Notes: generated by a model not told the origin, from the sequence alone. A stretch of DNA of 64,000 nt from Roridomyces roridus (GCA_029378245.1 JARKIF010000036.1:124001-188000), one strand, 5' to 3'. Counted from the stretch's first letter, positions 21,322 to 32,459 are shown. Program-made: numbers and translations.

Positions 21322-21629
21322 GGTCAGTTGATTTACGGACGCGCTGACTCTCCAAACATGTTATGATGACATTTTCGGATTTCCACTCGGACTGCAAGCT
21401 TCAAGTTTTGGAACTCCATGCAATATGACTGGTGTGCGCGACTGCTTGAATAGTCCATGCCCTCATATTCTTCCTCAAGCTCGTTGGAGTGCATCCCAGG
21501 ATCTCCTCGAGATATTGAACAAGCCATCCATCCGACTACATGCTTGTGAGCATGTTGAATCCACGGTAGTCTCTTGCAACCAGACGCTATATAGTATTAA
21601 CTCGTACCTCGTTACAGTCAAAGCCCTCA

Positions 21630-22290
21630 GGATGAAGTTGGTGCGTGTCTTCCCTCCCTTCAAGTTGTATCCTCCGTCTGACAGGCTGCGACGATCTCTA
21701 GCTGCACTCGCCCTTCGCAATCCCTCTGACTATCACCGGCGTCATTACCTATCGTGCGTTGTTAGGCATTCCGGCGGCACAACTCTAACCTTCCCCAGGC
21801 GCCGTTTCTCTCCCGTTTGCCATGCTTATCCAGCTCAAGGCTTTGGCGAGCTCAAGGACAACGCGGAGATTGTGTATTCTAGACAGTGCAGCCTTGGTGC
21901 GTTGCTGCGCCCTTTTTGACCTAGTAACTAATGATCCTGCCCCGCAGTGTCCGCCTTCCTCAACCAGTTCTTGACGGAGTTCCTCGGGGTGCGTGTCCCG
22001 CCCACCCCCCTTTCTCTCGCTCATTCCGCTCTAGGCCACCGCTGCCGCACCGTGCTAGCTGTCTCGTTCTGAGGCAGCGCGACATCGCGCTGTCGCTCTG
22101 TGTCCGGGTTACCACAATGGTGCGTTGTTTGTAACTTAGACAGCGCTCGCATTTAATCATCTTTTCCAGTGCAACCGGCACGCGCCGCCGACGAAAGGGG
22201 CAGTGCTTCTGGGAGATTCGAGAGGATTCGACCGTAGCATGCGAGGGCATCGAAGCGGGCGGCATGGTGTGTTGTATCCTTCATTCCCCG
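21630..22290 (+). other. Exon/intron-like series inside element A (possible captured gene fragment)
   Basis: Six possible 5' splice sites of the form GTGYGT (about 21640, 21752, 21898, 21988, 22121 and 22268) are, for the first five, followed 45-60 bp later by pyrimidine-rich tracts ending in AG. Splicing them joins short open segments, but the frame closes after about 60 codons and I recognise no domain. The regular spacing is like that of host genes, so a host gene fragment may have been carried into the transposon, as in Pack-MULEs. It could also be a degraded element gene. Confidence 0.35.
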
Positions 22291-22821
22291 CTGCCGAAAA
22301 CTCATCCCAATTATCCAGGGCCACAACCGCACTCATCCCGCATCACACGCACGCTGACGACCCACCATGGACGCGCCACGGTGGGCAATTGAACTTTGGG
22401 TGTGGGCAGTGAAGAGGAGGGCACAGGTCCTGGGCCGTAAATTATTGAATCCAGTGTCTCTTTTTGTCCGTTACAAATTCCAATGCATCTGATTTTCGAT
22501 ACTAAGTACTACATTGAGCACGACCTAGTTGCAGGATGGGTGGAGCCCGACAGCCAGATATGAATGATCTGGACAGAAGCCGTCAAATTGGTTGGATGCC
22601 ACCCGATTCTTCCAGCTGTATCTACGTGAAGCTGGATCCGTGTGGCACCCATTCGACGGAAAGCCGGAAAGTATGGAATCTGGCAGTATGACAAGTGAGT
22701 TCCAGCCGACAGATTTACGTGTACTACAGATGCTCGCCAGCTGGATTCCACCTGGAAACGCTTTGGGTGTGTATTCATCATTCATCATTCATCATCTCAT
22801 CAGAGTCGGCGCGATGCCGCA

Positions 22822-22950
22822 TGTCAAATCAATGTTCGAATACGGCAGAATATGCCGGTGGTTACGGGGTCCTGCTTCGGAACGCTCGTTGACAGCGGCC
22901 GTCATCGGTTATCATCGCGTTTCAAAGCGCGGTGCTCCGGGCCTCCATAC
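22822..22950 (-). repeat. Right arm of the inverted repeat inside element A
   Basis: Inverted partner of 21191-21321, directly next to the right TIR of element A (22951-23070). Confidence 0.8.
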
Positions 22951-23573
22951 ATCATCCACAGATGCGGCACATTTGATGACAGCAGATCACGGTGTGCCGC
23001 ATCTGACAAGCTTTTAGGCACGTACTGATACACATCCAGTGTGTGTGGGTGCCGCATCTGTTCAATCCCGTCCGCGCACATGCCGAGAAGCTCGGCAGGC
23101 TTTATCAAGACAAGCCATCGGACGCGCAGGTCATCGCAACACTGTTGATGTCCCTTCCCCCTGCTTACGACACCCTGATCATTTCCTTGGACGCGCATTC
23201 GAACAAGGATGACCTTGATTTTGTCATCGGATGATTGCTGAATGAGGAACTCCGCCAGGAGGCCGAATACCCCGACGACGTGATCTCTGCTTCGGCATCA
23301 CCCGGACCTGCGACTGTGCTTGCTGCTCGCACGTACCGGGACAAGTCCCGAGTCACTTGTTTCAAGTGTCAGAAGCTCGGCCACTTCCAGATCGAGTGTC
23401 CGGAACCTGGCCCGCTTGTGCCGAATCCGTTTATTTCCCGTGCCGTGGCACCCGCACCGGCATCAACGGCCATTGCCTATGTGGATACGATTGCTTTTTG
23501 ATGGACTGTATTTGATTCCAGTGGGAGCTTTTATTTCTTTTATTTTGTTTAGCACACAGCGGTCCAGTGGGAG

Positions 23574-23758
23574 TGTTGGGAATAGGCCCGCTGTGTGCAC
23601 GGAGAAACCACGGGGGATGGGGAATATTTGGGACGCCGCCGATTCTGCTTCTACGGCTGCGCAGCGCTGCGCCGCAGCATTAGATTTAGTATATATACGG
23701 GGGCTTGTGAACTCAAGCCCCCCAGCTTCCTGTACTTGATTAGTTGTCGAATTCAACA
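23574..23758 (+). repeat. 3' LTR of the gag-only Copia-type element
   Basis: 185 bp, no difference from the 5' LTR seen by eye. It is followed by the AGATC target duplication. Confidence 0.9.
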
Positions 23759-23763
23759 AGATC

Positions 23764-23998
23764 GAAGAGGCGAGCAGCACGACTGCTTTGTCTTCGCTGA
23801 GAGTGGCTCGTTTGTCGAGTCTGCGAGTGGCAACATGGTGGACAGAAACAAAGAAGCGAGTCGGGAAGAAGGACCTGTTGATGGCCCATCAGTGTGTCAC
23901 GATCAATGACGCCGTGTTGACGCAGGTGCAACTCGCCTCGGGCCGTGTCAGCAACGTCCGAATCACTCCGTCACGGTCTCGCTGGACCCAGGACCACC
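23764..23998. other. Short intergenic stretch before F-box copy 1
   Basis: It lies between the Copia target duplication and the first F-box start. It presumably contains the F-box promoter; no clear TATA box is seen. Confidence 0.4.
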
Positions 23999-25536
23999 AT
24001 GTCGCTCACAGACTGCCCGCTGGATGTCCTGCTCGAGCTCGCAAAAGAGTTGGATCTTCCGGATGTGCTCAATCTCGCCGCTGTAAGCACCTATCCGGCA
24101 GCCCCTTTCGCCCGCTCAATCGCAAGTCCATCAGACTTGCACGCTCTGTGCCACCGTTTTGTCCTCCCCCTACTTTTGGATGGGCTCTCTCCAACGCATC
24201 GAGCAAGTACACAACCGACCCATTCCATGTACTCCCGATACTGACATCGTTGGACTACCACTCGAAACCCTGCGGGAGATGGCCGTCCACGCCTACAAGC
24301 TCGTCAACAACTGGAATTCCGACTCCCCTCGTGTAGTGTCCTTTCGTTCCATCGCATTAGACGGCTGCGGTGTCATCGGGAGTATTTACCCCATCTATGG
24401 CGAACATCTCTTCATCACCATCTCCGAAGAACGCGTCGCTTGCTGGGATGCCACCACTGGCAAATGTTTTGCGGTCCACGAGCGTGACTTGGATGCCATG
24501 GCACCGTGGATCATTCCAAACAGCGGAGATCCCTTCTGCCTAGCCCGAAAGTGCTACATCGGCCTAGTCCACTTGTAATTATCATTTCGTCGGGCGTGTT
24601 GATTGGCAGCTGATGATGTGGTTATTTAGCTCACATTCGCAGCTCAAACTCGCCACTTTATGTGTCAATTATGAAGATACTTCTGCAATCCACATCTCCG
24701 TCATATTCTCCGGGACTTGGGCATGCCCCGATATCATTGCAGGCTCGGAATTCGAATCGGTGGTGAACGACCACACTATCGGTGTGATCGTGAGGTTCTG
24801 CACACCTGGCCTTGGCCCCATGTTGCTTTTTTGTCGCATCGCTGACGGCAAGCTTCGCCGTCGGCCTCTCAACCTGTCGATTTCATCTCGCGACTATTTA
24901 ACAACTTGTGGCCTCGCCATCGATGATAACTTCCTTATCGGCGCACATTCATTGTATATGACTGCGCAGGTTGCACATCTGTGGCCTGAACCATCGTCCA
25001 ATGATCGTCAAGACTCCCTTGTCAGGCCCTATTCCGCCGAAGAGCGATGTGGCTCCTTCGGTGGCCACCATCTTCGCCCTCCGACGTATGGCGTTCTGAA
25101 TGTTATTCGGCTGGAGCTTGATCATGACACGGTGTTTTTCGACCCCAATGCCGATGTTGCAGCAGGTCCTCAACAGCGGCAGGGGATTCGCAGGGAGGAA
25201 ACATCGTTCTATGTGGAGTTCTGGCCTGCCGAGTACAGCGAATCGACCTCTATTTGTTCGTACGAACATTCCGAGTGCCTTCAGTGGATTGCCGTCGGCG
25301 CTTCCGGCAGGTTCGTTGTCATGGGGGACACTAGAAGTTTGGGGCTCTTGGAATATGTTCCCCAGACTGTAGATGGCAATGATGGGCGTGTGGACTTCCG
25401 CCCTCTTTCTGTCGCTCCCGAAGTTCTGGAGGCTTCGATTAATTCTGGGGGTGCGTTGGATGATAGATTGGGAATCTTGTACCTGGTGGATGGCGAGGTT
25501 CGAGAACCTCGGGTCATTGTAGCGTCCTTTGTTTAG
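23999..25536 (+). CDS. F-box-like protein, copy 1 (476 aa, intact)
   Basis: Exons 23999-24082, 24135-24574 and 24630-25536 join in frame with introns of 52 and 55 bp. The N-terminus (MSLTDCPLDVLLELAKELDL) is a short F-box-like helix pair, the part that usually binds Skp1 in SCF ubiquitin ligases. The rest has repeated beta-rich blocks: PYFWMGSLQRI, LPLETLREMAVHA, ACWDATTGKC, WIAVGASGRFVV and the family signature ALDDRLGILYL before the C-terminus VIVASFV. A beta-propeller-like fold is my inference. It is one of three intact members of a local cluster. Its closest neighbours are copies 2 and 7. Confidence 0.8.
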
Positions 25537-25860
25537 TTTGTTGTGACTTGGGTGTTTCCGTTTATCTTTCTGTACCAGAGTCATGAGTTCGTTCACGACA
25601 CAAGCATCATGACCAGACTCCAGTGCATCTTGTTTTTCAATCAAGGAGGGTTTGTTTTCGAATCCTGTACGGCCAAGTTCTTTTGGCGTGCGCAGGCGGC
25701 GAAAAAGGCATATCTCTGCCAGCATCTCTGACCTACCAACGACGGGCACGCAGCGCGCACCGTCTGCCAAAAACATATAATGCCACTGATCCGAATCGCA
25801 TTTGCTGTTGTCCGATGTCACGTGTCCCTCGCTTCTTATCAAAGACCACCATGTCGCAGC

Positions 25861-27728
25861 ATGTCGCTCACAGACTTTCCGCTCGACGTCGTGCTCGAGC
25901 TCACAAGAGAGTTGGATCTTCCGGATGTGCTCAATCTCGCCGCTGTGAGCCCCCATCCGGCAGCCCTTTCGCCCGCTCAATCGCAAGTCCATCAGACTTG
26001 CACGTAGGGTTGGACACGGGTCTGGACCCGTACGGGTAAAACCCGCGGGTTGCACGGGTACGGGTACGGGTCAGGGAATCTGACCCGGCTCAAACCCGCG
26101 ACTGACCCGTGCACGCGGCCACTGCGTCGGCATGGGCGGCATCAAGTTTCCGCGGGGTTTTTCGTTGAAAGTCTGCCATTGCAAGGTTAGATGGACAAGT
26201 ACGCGGACAATTTGAACTCATGTTGCTCTCTTTCAGGCCAAATCCACAGGTATACCCGCGGGTATACGGGTTGTGACCCGTACCCGTGCGGGTCGGGTCA
26301 AGCACGGGTACGGGTACGGGTACGGGTCAGCCCTCTGTGACCCGTACCCGACCCGTGTCCAACCCTACTTGCACGCTCTGTGCCACCGTTTTGTCATCCC
26401 CCTACTTTTGGATGGGCTCTCTCCGACGCATCGAAGAAATACATAACCGACCGAATCCCTGTACTCCCGGTACTGATATCGTCGGGTTACCTCTTGAAAC
26501 CCTCCGTGAAATGGCCATCCGCGCGTACAAGCTCGTAGACAATTGGGATTCCAACACCCCCCGCGTCGCTTCTTTTCATTCCTTCGACCTCGATGGTGGG
26601 GGTAGAATCTGGCATATTCGTCCCATCTACGGCGAACATCTCTTCATCACCGTCTCCGAGGATCGTCCCGCCTGCTGGGACGCCACCACCGGCGAATGCC
26701 TGGCAGTCCACGATCGTGACCCTGAGGTTCCGTGGGTCAGTGAACAGAGTTTAGAACCCTTCTTTCATGCCAGAAAGTGCTATATCGGTCTCGCCTCTTG
26801 GTAAGTGCTCTGTGGAGGGCGCTATAATGCGAATCTGAAGCTCAAGTCACGGACAGCTCCGGCCCCCAGGTCAAGCTCGCCACCATCTGTATTGACTACG
26901 AAAATACATCCGCAATCGACATTTCGACCATATTCTCACGGACGTGGGAGTGTCCCGATATCAGAGTATTGCGCTGCGTCCCAGTGGTAAACAACCACAG
27001 GCAGGATCGGTGCGATTATAAACCCTCGCGACGGCGCCTCGCTCGTCTTCTGTGACATAAACGACGGCAGACTTCGTCGCTTTCCTCTTGATGTTATGCG
27101 TGCGAGTGGGCTGAGTGGCATCGCCATCGGTGACGACTTTGTTGTTGCCGCACACTCATCCGATAATGTGCGGATGGTGCACGCTCGGGCATCGACAACG
27201 GATGTACAGGTTAAGAAAATGCTCTTCAGGACCAATTTCCTACTTGAATTCTATGGCGCTCATCACGTTCGAGACCCGACTTGGGGTGTCGTGAATGTCA
27301 CTCTGGCCAAGTTGCAGGAGTTCTATACTTATAGGGGACCCCGCGATGAGGTTGATGTTAACTTCTGGCTCGCCACGTACAACGGCTCCTCCACCCTCGA
27401 CGAATCGCACGATAGCGACTTTCTGTCGTACAAACATAACATCCCCATCAACTGGATCGCCGTCGGTTCTTCTGGGAGGTTCGTTGTCATCGGGGACAAA
27501 TTGGGGCTAGCACTGGTTCAACGCGTCGTTGAGTCTGGGAATAGGCTGCAGACTTGGCCCCGTGGGCGTCTTAGATTCCGCCGTTTTGATGCCATCCCTC
27601 CGGAGGTGCTAGTCGCTGCGGATTCGGATTTGAGGTGTGTGCATGCGTTGGATGATAGATTAGGGGTTTTGTATTTGGCGGATCGCGAGGCGGAGAGGCC
27701 TCACATCGTTGTAGCCTCCTTTGTTTAG
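25861..27728 (+). pseudogene. F-box-like protein, copy 2 (broken by a MITE and a frameshift)
   Basis: The structure is the same as copy 1: exon 1 at 25861-25944, exon 2 from 25996, exon 3 from 26857 to 27728. A 363-bp hAT-type MITE sits 9 bp into exon 2 with an 8-bp duplication. In exon 3, near 26994, about 4 extra bases (AGGCAGG where three bases are expected) shift the frame. After that the frame continues cleanly to the family's C-terminal VVASFV. The long open remainder suggests the damage is recent. Confidence 0.8.
26005..26367. mobile_element. hAT-type MITE, family 2 copy A (363 bp, 8-bp duplication)
   Basis: The ends are perfect inverted repeats starting TAGGGTTGGACACGGG. The flanks are CTTGCACG on both sides (25997-26004, 26368-26375), an 8-bp duplication as in hAT transposons, and the uninterrupted site is seen in F-box copy 1. 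Both ends carry arrays of ACGGGTACGGGT / ACCCGTACCCG. The core has no ORF. A relative lies at 40075-40442. Confidence 0.9.
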
Positions 27729-28382
27729 TTTGTATCGCCGCCTCTGTGAGCCCGGGTCTTGGGACGTACTTGCTCAAAACTTGATAGAGTACTTGTTTTC
27801 TGCACACACCAGACACTCGAGAACCGACAGCCTCACCGCATTGAGAAAGCCGCCCAACAAGGCATTTCTCAGGGCCAATAGCATGCCTAAGAAGCTCCTC
27901 AGGGATTGTCGGTCAGATTCACAACCCGGTTCGATTCGGGGTGGAATCCTCCACCGGATCGAGGTCTTTTTTTTTAGCCGGTAATTGAGATACAATCCTT
28001 TGGATTTCCAGCAGCGCCACGGGATCGGACAGCGACGTCGGCAAGAATTATCTTGAACAAGGCTGACTTGACTTGGACCTGACCGCAGCAGTCTCTTGCT
28101 TCCAAATGAATTTCGTATACATCGAGCCAAGAAATTCAAACAGAGGTTACAGGTCTATACGTAGTAGGAACCGACCCGGCCCCAGACTTGCCAGTCAACA
28201 CCAGTGCGATGCCAAATTCGCTCACGACTACTCCGATGATCAGGGGCAGGAGCTTCGCAAGTCAAGCTCCAGGAGCACCGTGCAAACATTGAGCTGGGTG
28301 TGTTGGATTGACTGGGGTTCTTATGTCAGCGACATCTGATATTTGTTTGGCCCTAGTTATTCCTTTTTGCTCCGCAACCACC
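27729..28382. other. Intergenic between F-box copies 2 and 3, with a Pol III-like motif
   Basis: No gene is seen. At about 27921-27975, CCCGGTTCGATTCGGGG (a box-B-like T-arm) is followed 30 bp later by nine T residues, a Pol III-type terminator. A clear box A or cloverleaf is missing, so this is either a SINE-like remnant or chance. Confidence 0.4.
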
Positions 28383-29897
28383 ATGTCGTTCGCAGACTTC
28401 CCCCTCGATGTCGTCTTGGAGCTCACAAAAGAGTTGGATTTGGAGGATGCTTTGCATCTGGCCGCTGTGCGTGCTCATGTGACTTGCATGGAAATTATTT
28501 AGCTACACTTTGCAGACTTGCTCTCTATGCGCTCAAGTGCTGCAGTCGCCGTCCTTTTGGATCAGTGCACTCACCCGAATGGATCGAATCAATCGGATTC
28601 CTCTACCCTGCGTCCCTGGGACAAAACTCGCCGGCTTGTCGCTCGAAAGTCTCCGAGAGATGGCCGCTCATGCGTTCAAGCTCCATCGCCGGTGGTCCTC
28701 TCCTGCACCGCTCCCCGAGTCCTGTCGTACATTTCACATGAGCACCGCACTCGACGTGTCGGACTTCCATGCTATTGAAGGAGCGCGTATGGTCGTCACT
28801 GTATCCCTCAATCGCATCGCGTGTTGGGGGGCCGACTCCGGCAAATGTCTCGGGTTTTGTGAATCTGATTATCGCCTGGAGTCCGAGATCAACCCGTGGC
28901 GTAATTCTGTTTCCTCGCCTTTTGTATCCTCAGGGATGAGTTACATTGGACTTGCATCATGGTATGACGCGTTGCATGTCCCTTGCACAAATTACGTCTG
29001 ATGCCACTCCCTAGCTCGAATACACAAGTGAAATTCACCATCGTCAGGGTGGATCATCGAAATCCGGCTGCAGTCACTGTCTCGAACCTTTTCTCGAAGG
29101 CGTGGATCCGCCCTGCAAATCCGAGGCTCTCTTGTGTCATGGTCAATGCCCATACAATTGGCGCGGTTATCGAAGAAAATGGCGGGAGTTTGGCGAGCTC
29201 CTTAGTTTTCTGCCGCCTTCGCGATGGGCTGCTGCATCAGTGTCCATTCCCCATGAACACATCAACCCAAGTGATCATATCGGATGGCCTGGCTGCCGAC
29301 GAAGATTTTTTGGTTATTGGGCACTCCTTTCTCTCCTCGGGCCCCATCTTTAGCCTAAGCACCGCACCGTCCGGTGAATTGCTGGCACACGAATTGGTTC
29401 TGCCAATGGCAGGGACACCGGACGAGCCACAGGCTTCATCAATCGGTGCTTGTAATGTCCGACAACCCACGTACGGTGTTCTGAATGTCACCAAGCGCCG
29501 CACACGCGCTGGCAATGACCTGAGCCAGAGTTCAGGACTAGTGGCTCGTCTTCACTTCTGGCCGGCTGAATACAGAAATTCAAGACTCAAGCTTGGTTCA
29601 ATCGTGTCTTTTCAGCACCCTGTGCATACGTCTTTTGGCTCCATGGTTGTCGGATCGTCAGGCACTCGGGTTATTATCAGGGGGGATCAGAACAAGGTGG
29701 AATTGGGGCTTGTCCATTACATTTCCGACCCGACACCTCGTGTTGAATTCCGTCCCCTCCCAGTCCCTGGCGAGATCCAAGAATTTTTGGGTGGCGCCCG
29801 TTTTCACTACGCCCTCGATGATCGGTTGGGTATCTTGTATGCCATGTCGGACAATGATGGACAGACTCCTCGGATGGCCGTTGTTTCCTACGTGTAG
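28383..29897 (+). CDS. F-box-like protein, copy 3 (470 aa, intact)
   Basis: Exons 28383-28466, 28516-28961 and 29015-29897 join in frame; introns are 49 and 53 bp. The F-box-like start is MSFADFPLDVVLELTKELDL. Later blocks are FWISALTRMDRINRIPLPC, LSLESLREMAAHAFKL, ACWGADSGKCLGF, FTIVRVDHRNPAAV and ALDDRLGILYAM. The C-terminus VVSYV differs from VASFV of copies 1 and 2, which splits the cluster into two subfamilies (1, 2, 7 and 3, 4, 5/6, 8, 9). Start and splice phases match those of the other copies. It is predicted to be an SCF adaptor; the target is unknown. Confidence 0.8.
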
Positions 29898-30311
29898 TAT
29901 ATAGTATACACTCACTCTGTCGGTGTATTGGAATAAGAATATCCATTCATAGGCTAGAATCTTGAGGGATGAACTACTCCTGCCGTCAAATCAAGCATGT
30001 TGATGTACCAATTAGAATTAGAAGGATCGTACTTCAATTACTTGCTCTACAGTCAATTGCCACATTACTCGTGTTTTGTGGTTCCAATGATTCTATATTT
30101 CACTGAAGCCATCAAGGCAGCTTTAACCTCGACCGTTTTCGCTACTAATGGGCTCCAGGTCCCGGCGTCTGCGAGAAGAGAAACCCCATGTTCCCATGGT
30201 CGTCAGTTCAACGGACAACCAAGTTCCAACCAATGGACAGTTATATTTGATTGCACAAATTGCAGGTGTAAAACAGTCGTTGTATCCAAGAATAGTGAAT
30301 GGCGGCACATG
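29898..30311. other. Convergent 3' intergenic region
   Basis: It lies between the stop codons of copies 3 and 4, which face each other. A/T-rich, no gene seen. Confidence 0.5.
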
Positions 30312-31802
30312 CTACACGTAGGAGATGACGACCACCCGAGTCCGGTCCTCGCCGCACGCCATGAAGTATACAACACCCAACCTATCATCCAGCGCGCAGC
30401 GCAACCTGCTGCCATCCGGCATTTCCTGCAGCTCCACAGGAACCGGAAGGGGAAGGAATTCGACACGCGGTGTCGGGTCGCAGACATAAAGGACGAGGCC
30501 TAGCTCTTCCGCGTTACTGCGCCACCAAACAACGCGAGTGCCTGACGATCCGACAGCGATGCAGCCGATGAATCTGTGCACAGGGTGCTGAAAAGCCACG
30601 ATTGAACCAAGATTGAGTGTGGAATTCTGGTATTCTGCGGGCCAGAATTGAAGATGATTTGCCAGTCCCTCGGCGCCATGGGGTGTGCCGCGTAGGGTTA
30701 CATTTAACACACCGTATGCAGGGACTCGGATGTTGTGACTGCTAATCGACGAGGCCTGTTGCTCGTTTGCTGGTTCTGACATTGGCAAGATCAACTTCTG
30801 TGCGTGCAACTCGCCAGACGGTGTGCTGCTGACGTTAAAGACGGGGCCCGAGGCAGCACAAGACTGCTCGATGACCAAGAAATTGTCGTCGACAGTCAGG
30901 GCATCCGATAAGACCGCTGGAGGTGTGCTGACGGGAAGCGGAAACTGACGCAACAGCCCATCGCTAATGCGGCAGAAAACCAATGAAGAACTCCCGTCGT
31001 CGTGGGTCATAATCGCAGCAATCGTATTGGAATTAACCATGACGCAGGAAACAATGCGTCCTGTCGGAGGGATCCATGCCTTCGCGACAATTTCTGATAC
31101 ATCGACCATGGACAGATTTCGATGATCTACCTGAACCATAGTGAATTTAAGTTGCGTATCCGAACTATGGGCGGTATTAGAGCTACTAATAATCTGCAAA
31201 GCCGTTGCATACCATGAGGCAAATCCGATATAGCACATGCCTGAGTATACAAAGGGTGAAGAAACCGAATTACGCCACGGTTCGATGGTGGGATCGATGG
31301 CACGATCACAGAACCCCAGACATTCGCCAGAGTCGGTGTCCCAGCACACGATGCGATTGAGGGATACAGTGACGACCATCACCGTTCCTTCAATCGGAAA
31401 GAGGTCCAACACCCGACCTCCGACAACATCATTGTCCAGATCGAATGCATGAACAGAAGCAGGGCGCGGCAAATCAGAGGACCACCGACGATGAAGCTTG
31501 CCCGAATGAACGGCCATCTCTCGGAGAGTTTCGAGCGGCAAACTCGCGAGCTCGGTCCCGGGGACGCAGGGCAGAGGCCGTCGATTAATTTGTTCAATTC
31601 GAGTGAGTGCACTGATCCAAAAGTACGGCGATCGTAGCACTTCAGCGCAGAGAGAGCAGGTCTGAAAATCGCGGCCGATGATCACCTGGGGACGGGAGTT
31701 CATGTAACAAGCACGCACAGCAGCAAGATGGAAGGCATCGGGAAGATCCAGCTCTTTCGTGAGTTCCAGGACGACGTCGAGAGGAAAGTCAGCGAAGGAC
31801 AT
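30312..31802 (-). CDS. F-box-like protein, copy 4 (461 aa, intact)
   Basis: Three exons, 31719-31802, 31213-31661 and 30312-31164, with introns of 57 and 48 bp placed as in the other copies. Both intron lengths are multiples of three and have no stop in frame, so the gene can also be read straight through as a longer frame; homology to copies 1 and 3 favours splicing. Landmarks are the F-box-like MSFADFPLDVVLELTKELDL, FWISALTRIEQINRRPLPC, VCWDTDSGECLGFCD, VDHRNLSMVDV and ALDDRLGVVYFM. Confidence 0.75.
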   Translation of the reverse strand: MSFADFPLDVVLELTKELDLPDAFHLAAVRACYMNSRPQVIIGRDFQTCSLCAEVLRSPYFWISALTRIEQINRRPLPCVPGTELASLPLETLREMAVHSGKLHRRWSSDLPRPASVHAFDLDNDVVGGRVLDLFPIEGTVMVVTVSLNRIVCWDTDSGECLGFCDRAIDPTIEPWRNSVSSPFVYSGMCYIGFASWYATALQIISSSNTAHSSDTQLKFTMVQVDHRNLSMVDVSEIVAKAWIPPTGRIVSCVMVNSNTIAAIMTHDDGSSSLVFCRISDGLLRQFPLPVSTPPAVLSDALTVDDNFLVIEQSCAASGPVFNVSSTPSGELHAQKLILPMSEPANEQQASSISSHNIRVPAYGVLNVTLRGTPHGAEGLANHLQFWPAEYQNSTLNLGSIVAFQHPVHRFIGCIAVGSSGTRVVWWRSNAEELGLVLYVCDPTPRVEFLPLPVPVELQEMPDGSRLRCALDDRLGVVYFMACGEDRTRVVVISYV

Positions 31803-31980
31803 GGTGGTTGCTGGCAAGAAGCGCTCGGATCAACCAAACAAGCAGGCTCTGGCACGAGGCGGACTAAACATATTTTGGTCCGTCGCAGTCGGATGCCAAA
31901 TCTTAGCACTGGTAATGCTCGCCAGGGACAAATTTTTGTGCATACTTTGATCGAAGGAGTTCAAACTGAGAGGGTACACA

Positions 31981-32453
31981 CTACACATAAGAAACGACAG
32001 TAATTCGCGTCTTGTCAAGACCAGGCGACATGAGATACAGGACCCCCAACCTATCGTCCAGCGCGCACTCGAAATCTATATCCTGCACATTTTCCTGTAT
32101 CTCGGCAGTGACTGGAAGCGCACGAAAGTCGACATGCGGCGTCGGCTCGGAAACATAATGGACGAGACCTAACTCTTGCGGGTCGTCAAGGTCCATTATA
32201 ATTAATGACCCAGGTTCCCGTCGATCCGACGGCGAACGAATCAACGAAGCCAGGGGATTCGTAAAACAGAATCGAGCCAGGTTCGAGCGATGAATTTTGG
32301 TACTCGGCCGGCCAGAAGTAAAGGCCAGTTGCTCGGCGTGTTCTCGACTGGACGCCACCGGGGGCTTTCCAGCCCAAGGTGACGCTCAAAATACCACACG
32401 TGGGGAATCTGATGTTGTGGAGACCCAGAGGTGCACCAGTGGCTGCTCCCATA
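31981..32453 (-). pseudogene. F-box-like copy 5: C-terminal remnant, probably the other half of copy 6
   Basis: Only the last ~155 codons remain, starting at GLHNIRFPTCGIL and ending VVSYV. About 4 extra bases near 32200 shift the frame just after STGTWVI. The 5' side stops at a TIR element (32460-32751). The point where it begins is the point where copy 6 (35151-36215) stops, on the same strand. Confidence 0.75.
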
Positions 32454-32459
32454 TTGCAA

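Larger units (their letters stand above)
10474..23070. mobile_element. Element A: Mutator-like TIR element with 9-bp target duplication
   Basis: It is inserted in the Copia gag and flanked by TCCGCGCAC on both sides (10465-10473, 23071-23079). The ends are roughly 100-bp imperfect inverted repeats sharing AACAGATGCGGCA and a second internal block (GTCAGATGCGGCACAC...). The 9-bp duplication and long TIRs fit Mutator-like elements. Without element B it is about 2.2 kb (10474-10692 plus 21116-23070). No transposase is seen, so it is non-autonomous. Confidence 0.7.
10062..23501 (+). pseudogene. Copia Gag of the gag-only element, interrupted at codon ~138
   Basis: The first half (10062-10473) has the usual Copia Gag opening (YDDWEFEVRADLRRK ... 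FYNLRKSGDRSTMRAHI). The second half (23080-23501) continues with HAEKLGRL ... ATLLMSLPPAYDTLI and a zinc knuckle, CFKCQKLGHFQIEC. Removing the nested insertion and one copy of its 9-bp duplication gives a perfect in-frame junction (GAIRA-HAEK). One further defect is an in-frame TGA at about 23232, where family members usually have Arg, so a CGA-to-TGA change is likely. Gag ends about 70 bp before the 3' LTR with nothing downstream. Confidence 0.8.
9731..23758 (+). mobile_element. Gag-only Copia-type LTR element, split by nested insertions
   Basis: Two 185-bp LTRs (9731-9915 and 23574-23758) look identical by eye and begin TGTTGGG and end TTCAACA. The insertion is flanked by the perfect 5-bp duplication AGATC (9726-9730 and 23759-23763). 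A primer-binding site follows the 5' LTR directly, and a purine-rich tract (cagtgggag) precedes the 3' LTR. Without the nested DNA the element is about 1.4 kb and encodes only Gag. There is no room for protease, integrase or reverse transcriptase. Such elements are thought to move using enzymes from full-length relatives. Identical LTRs point to recent insertion. Confidence 0.9.
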
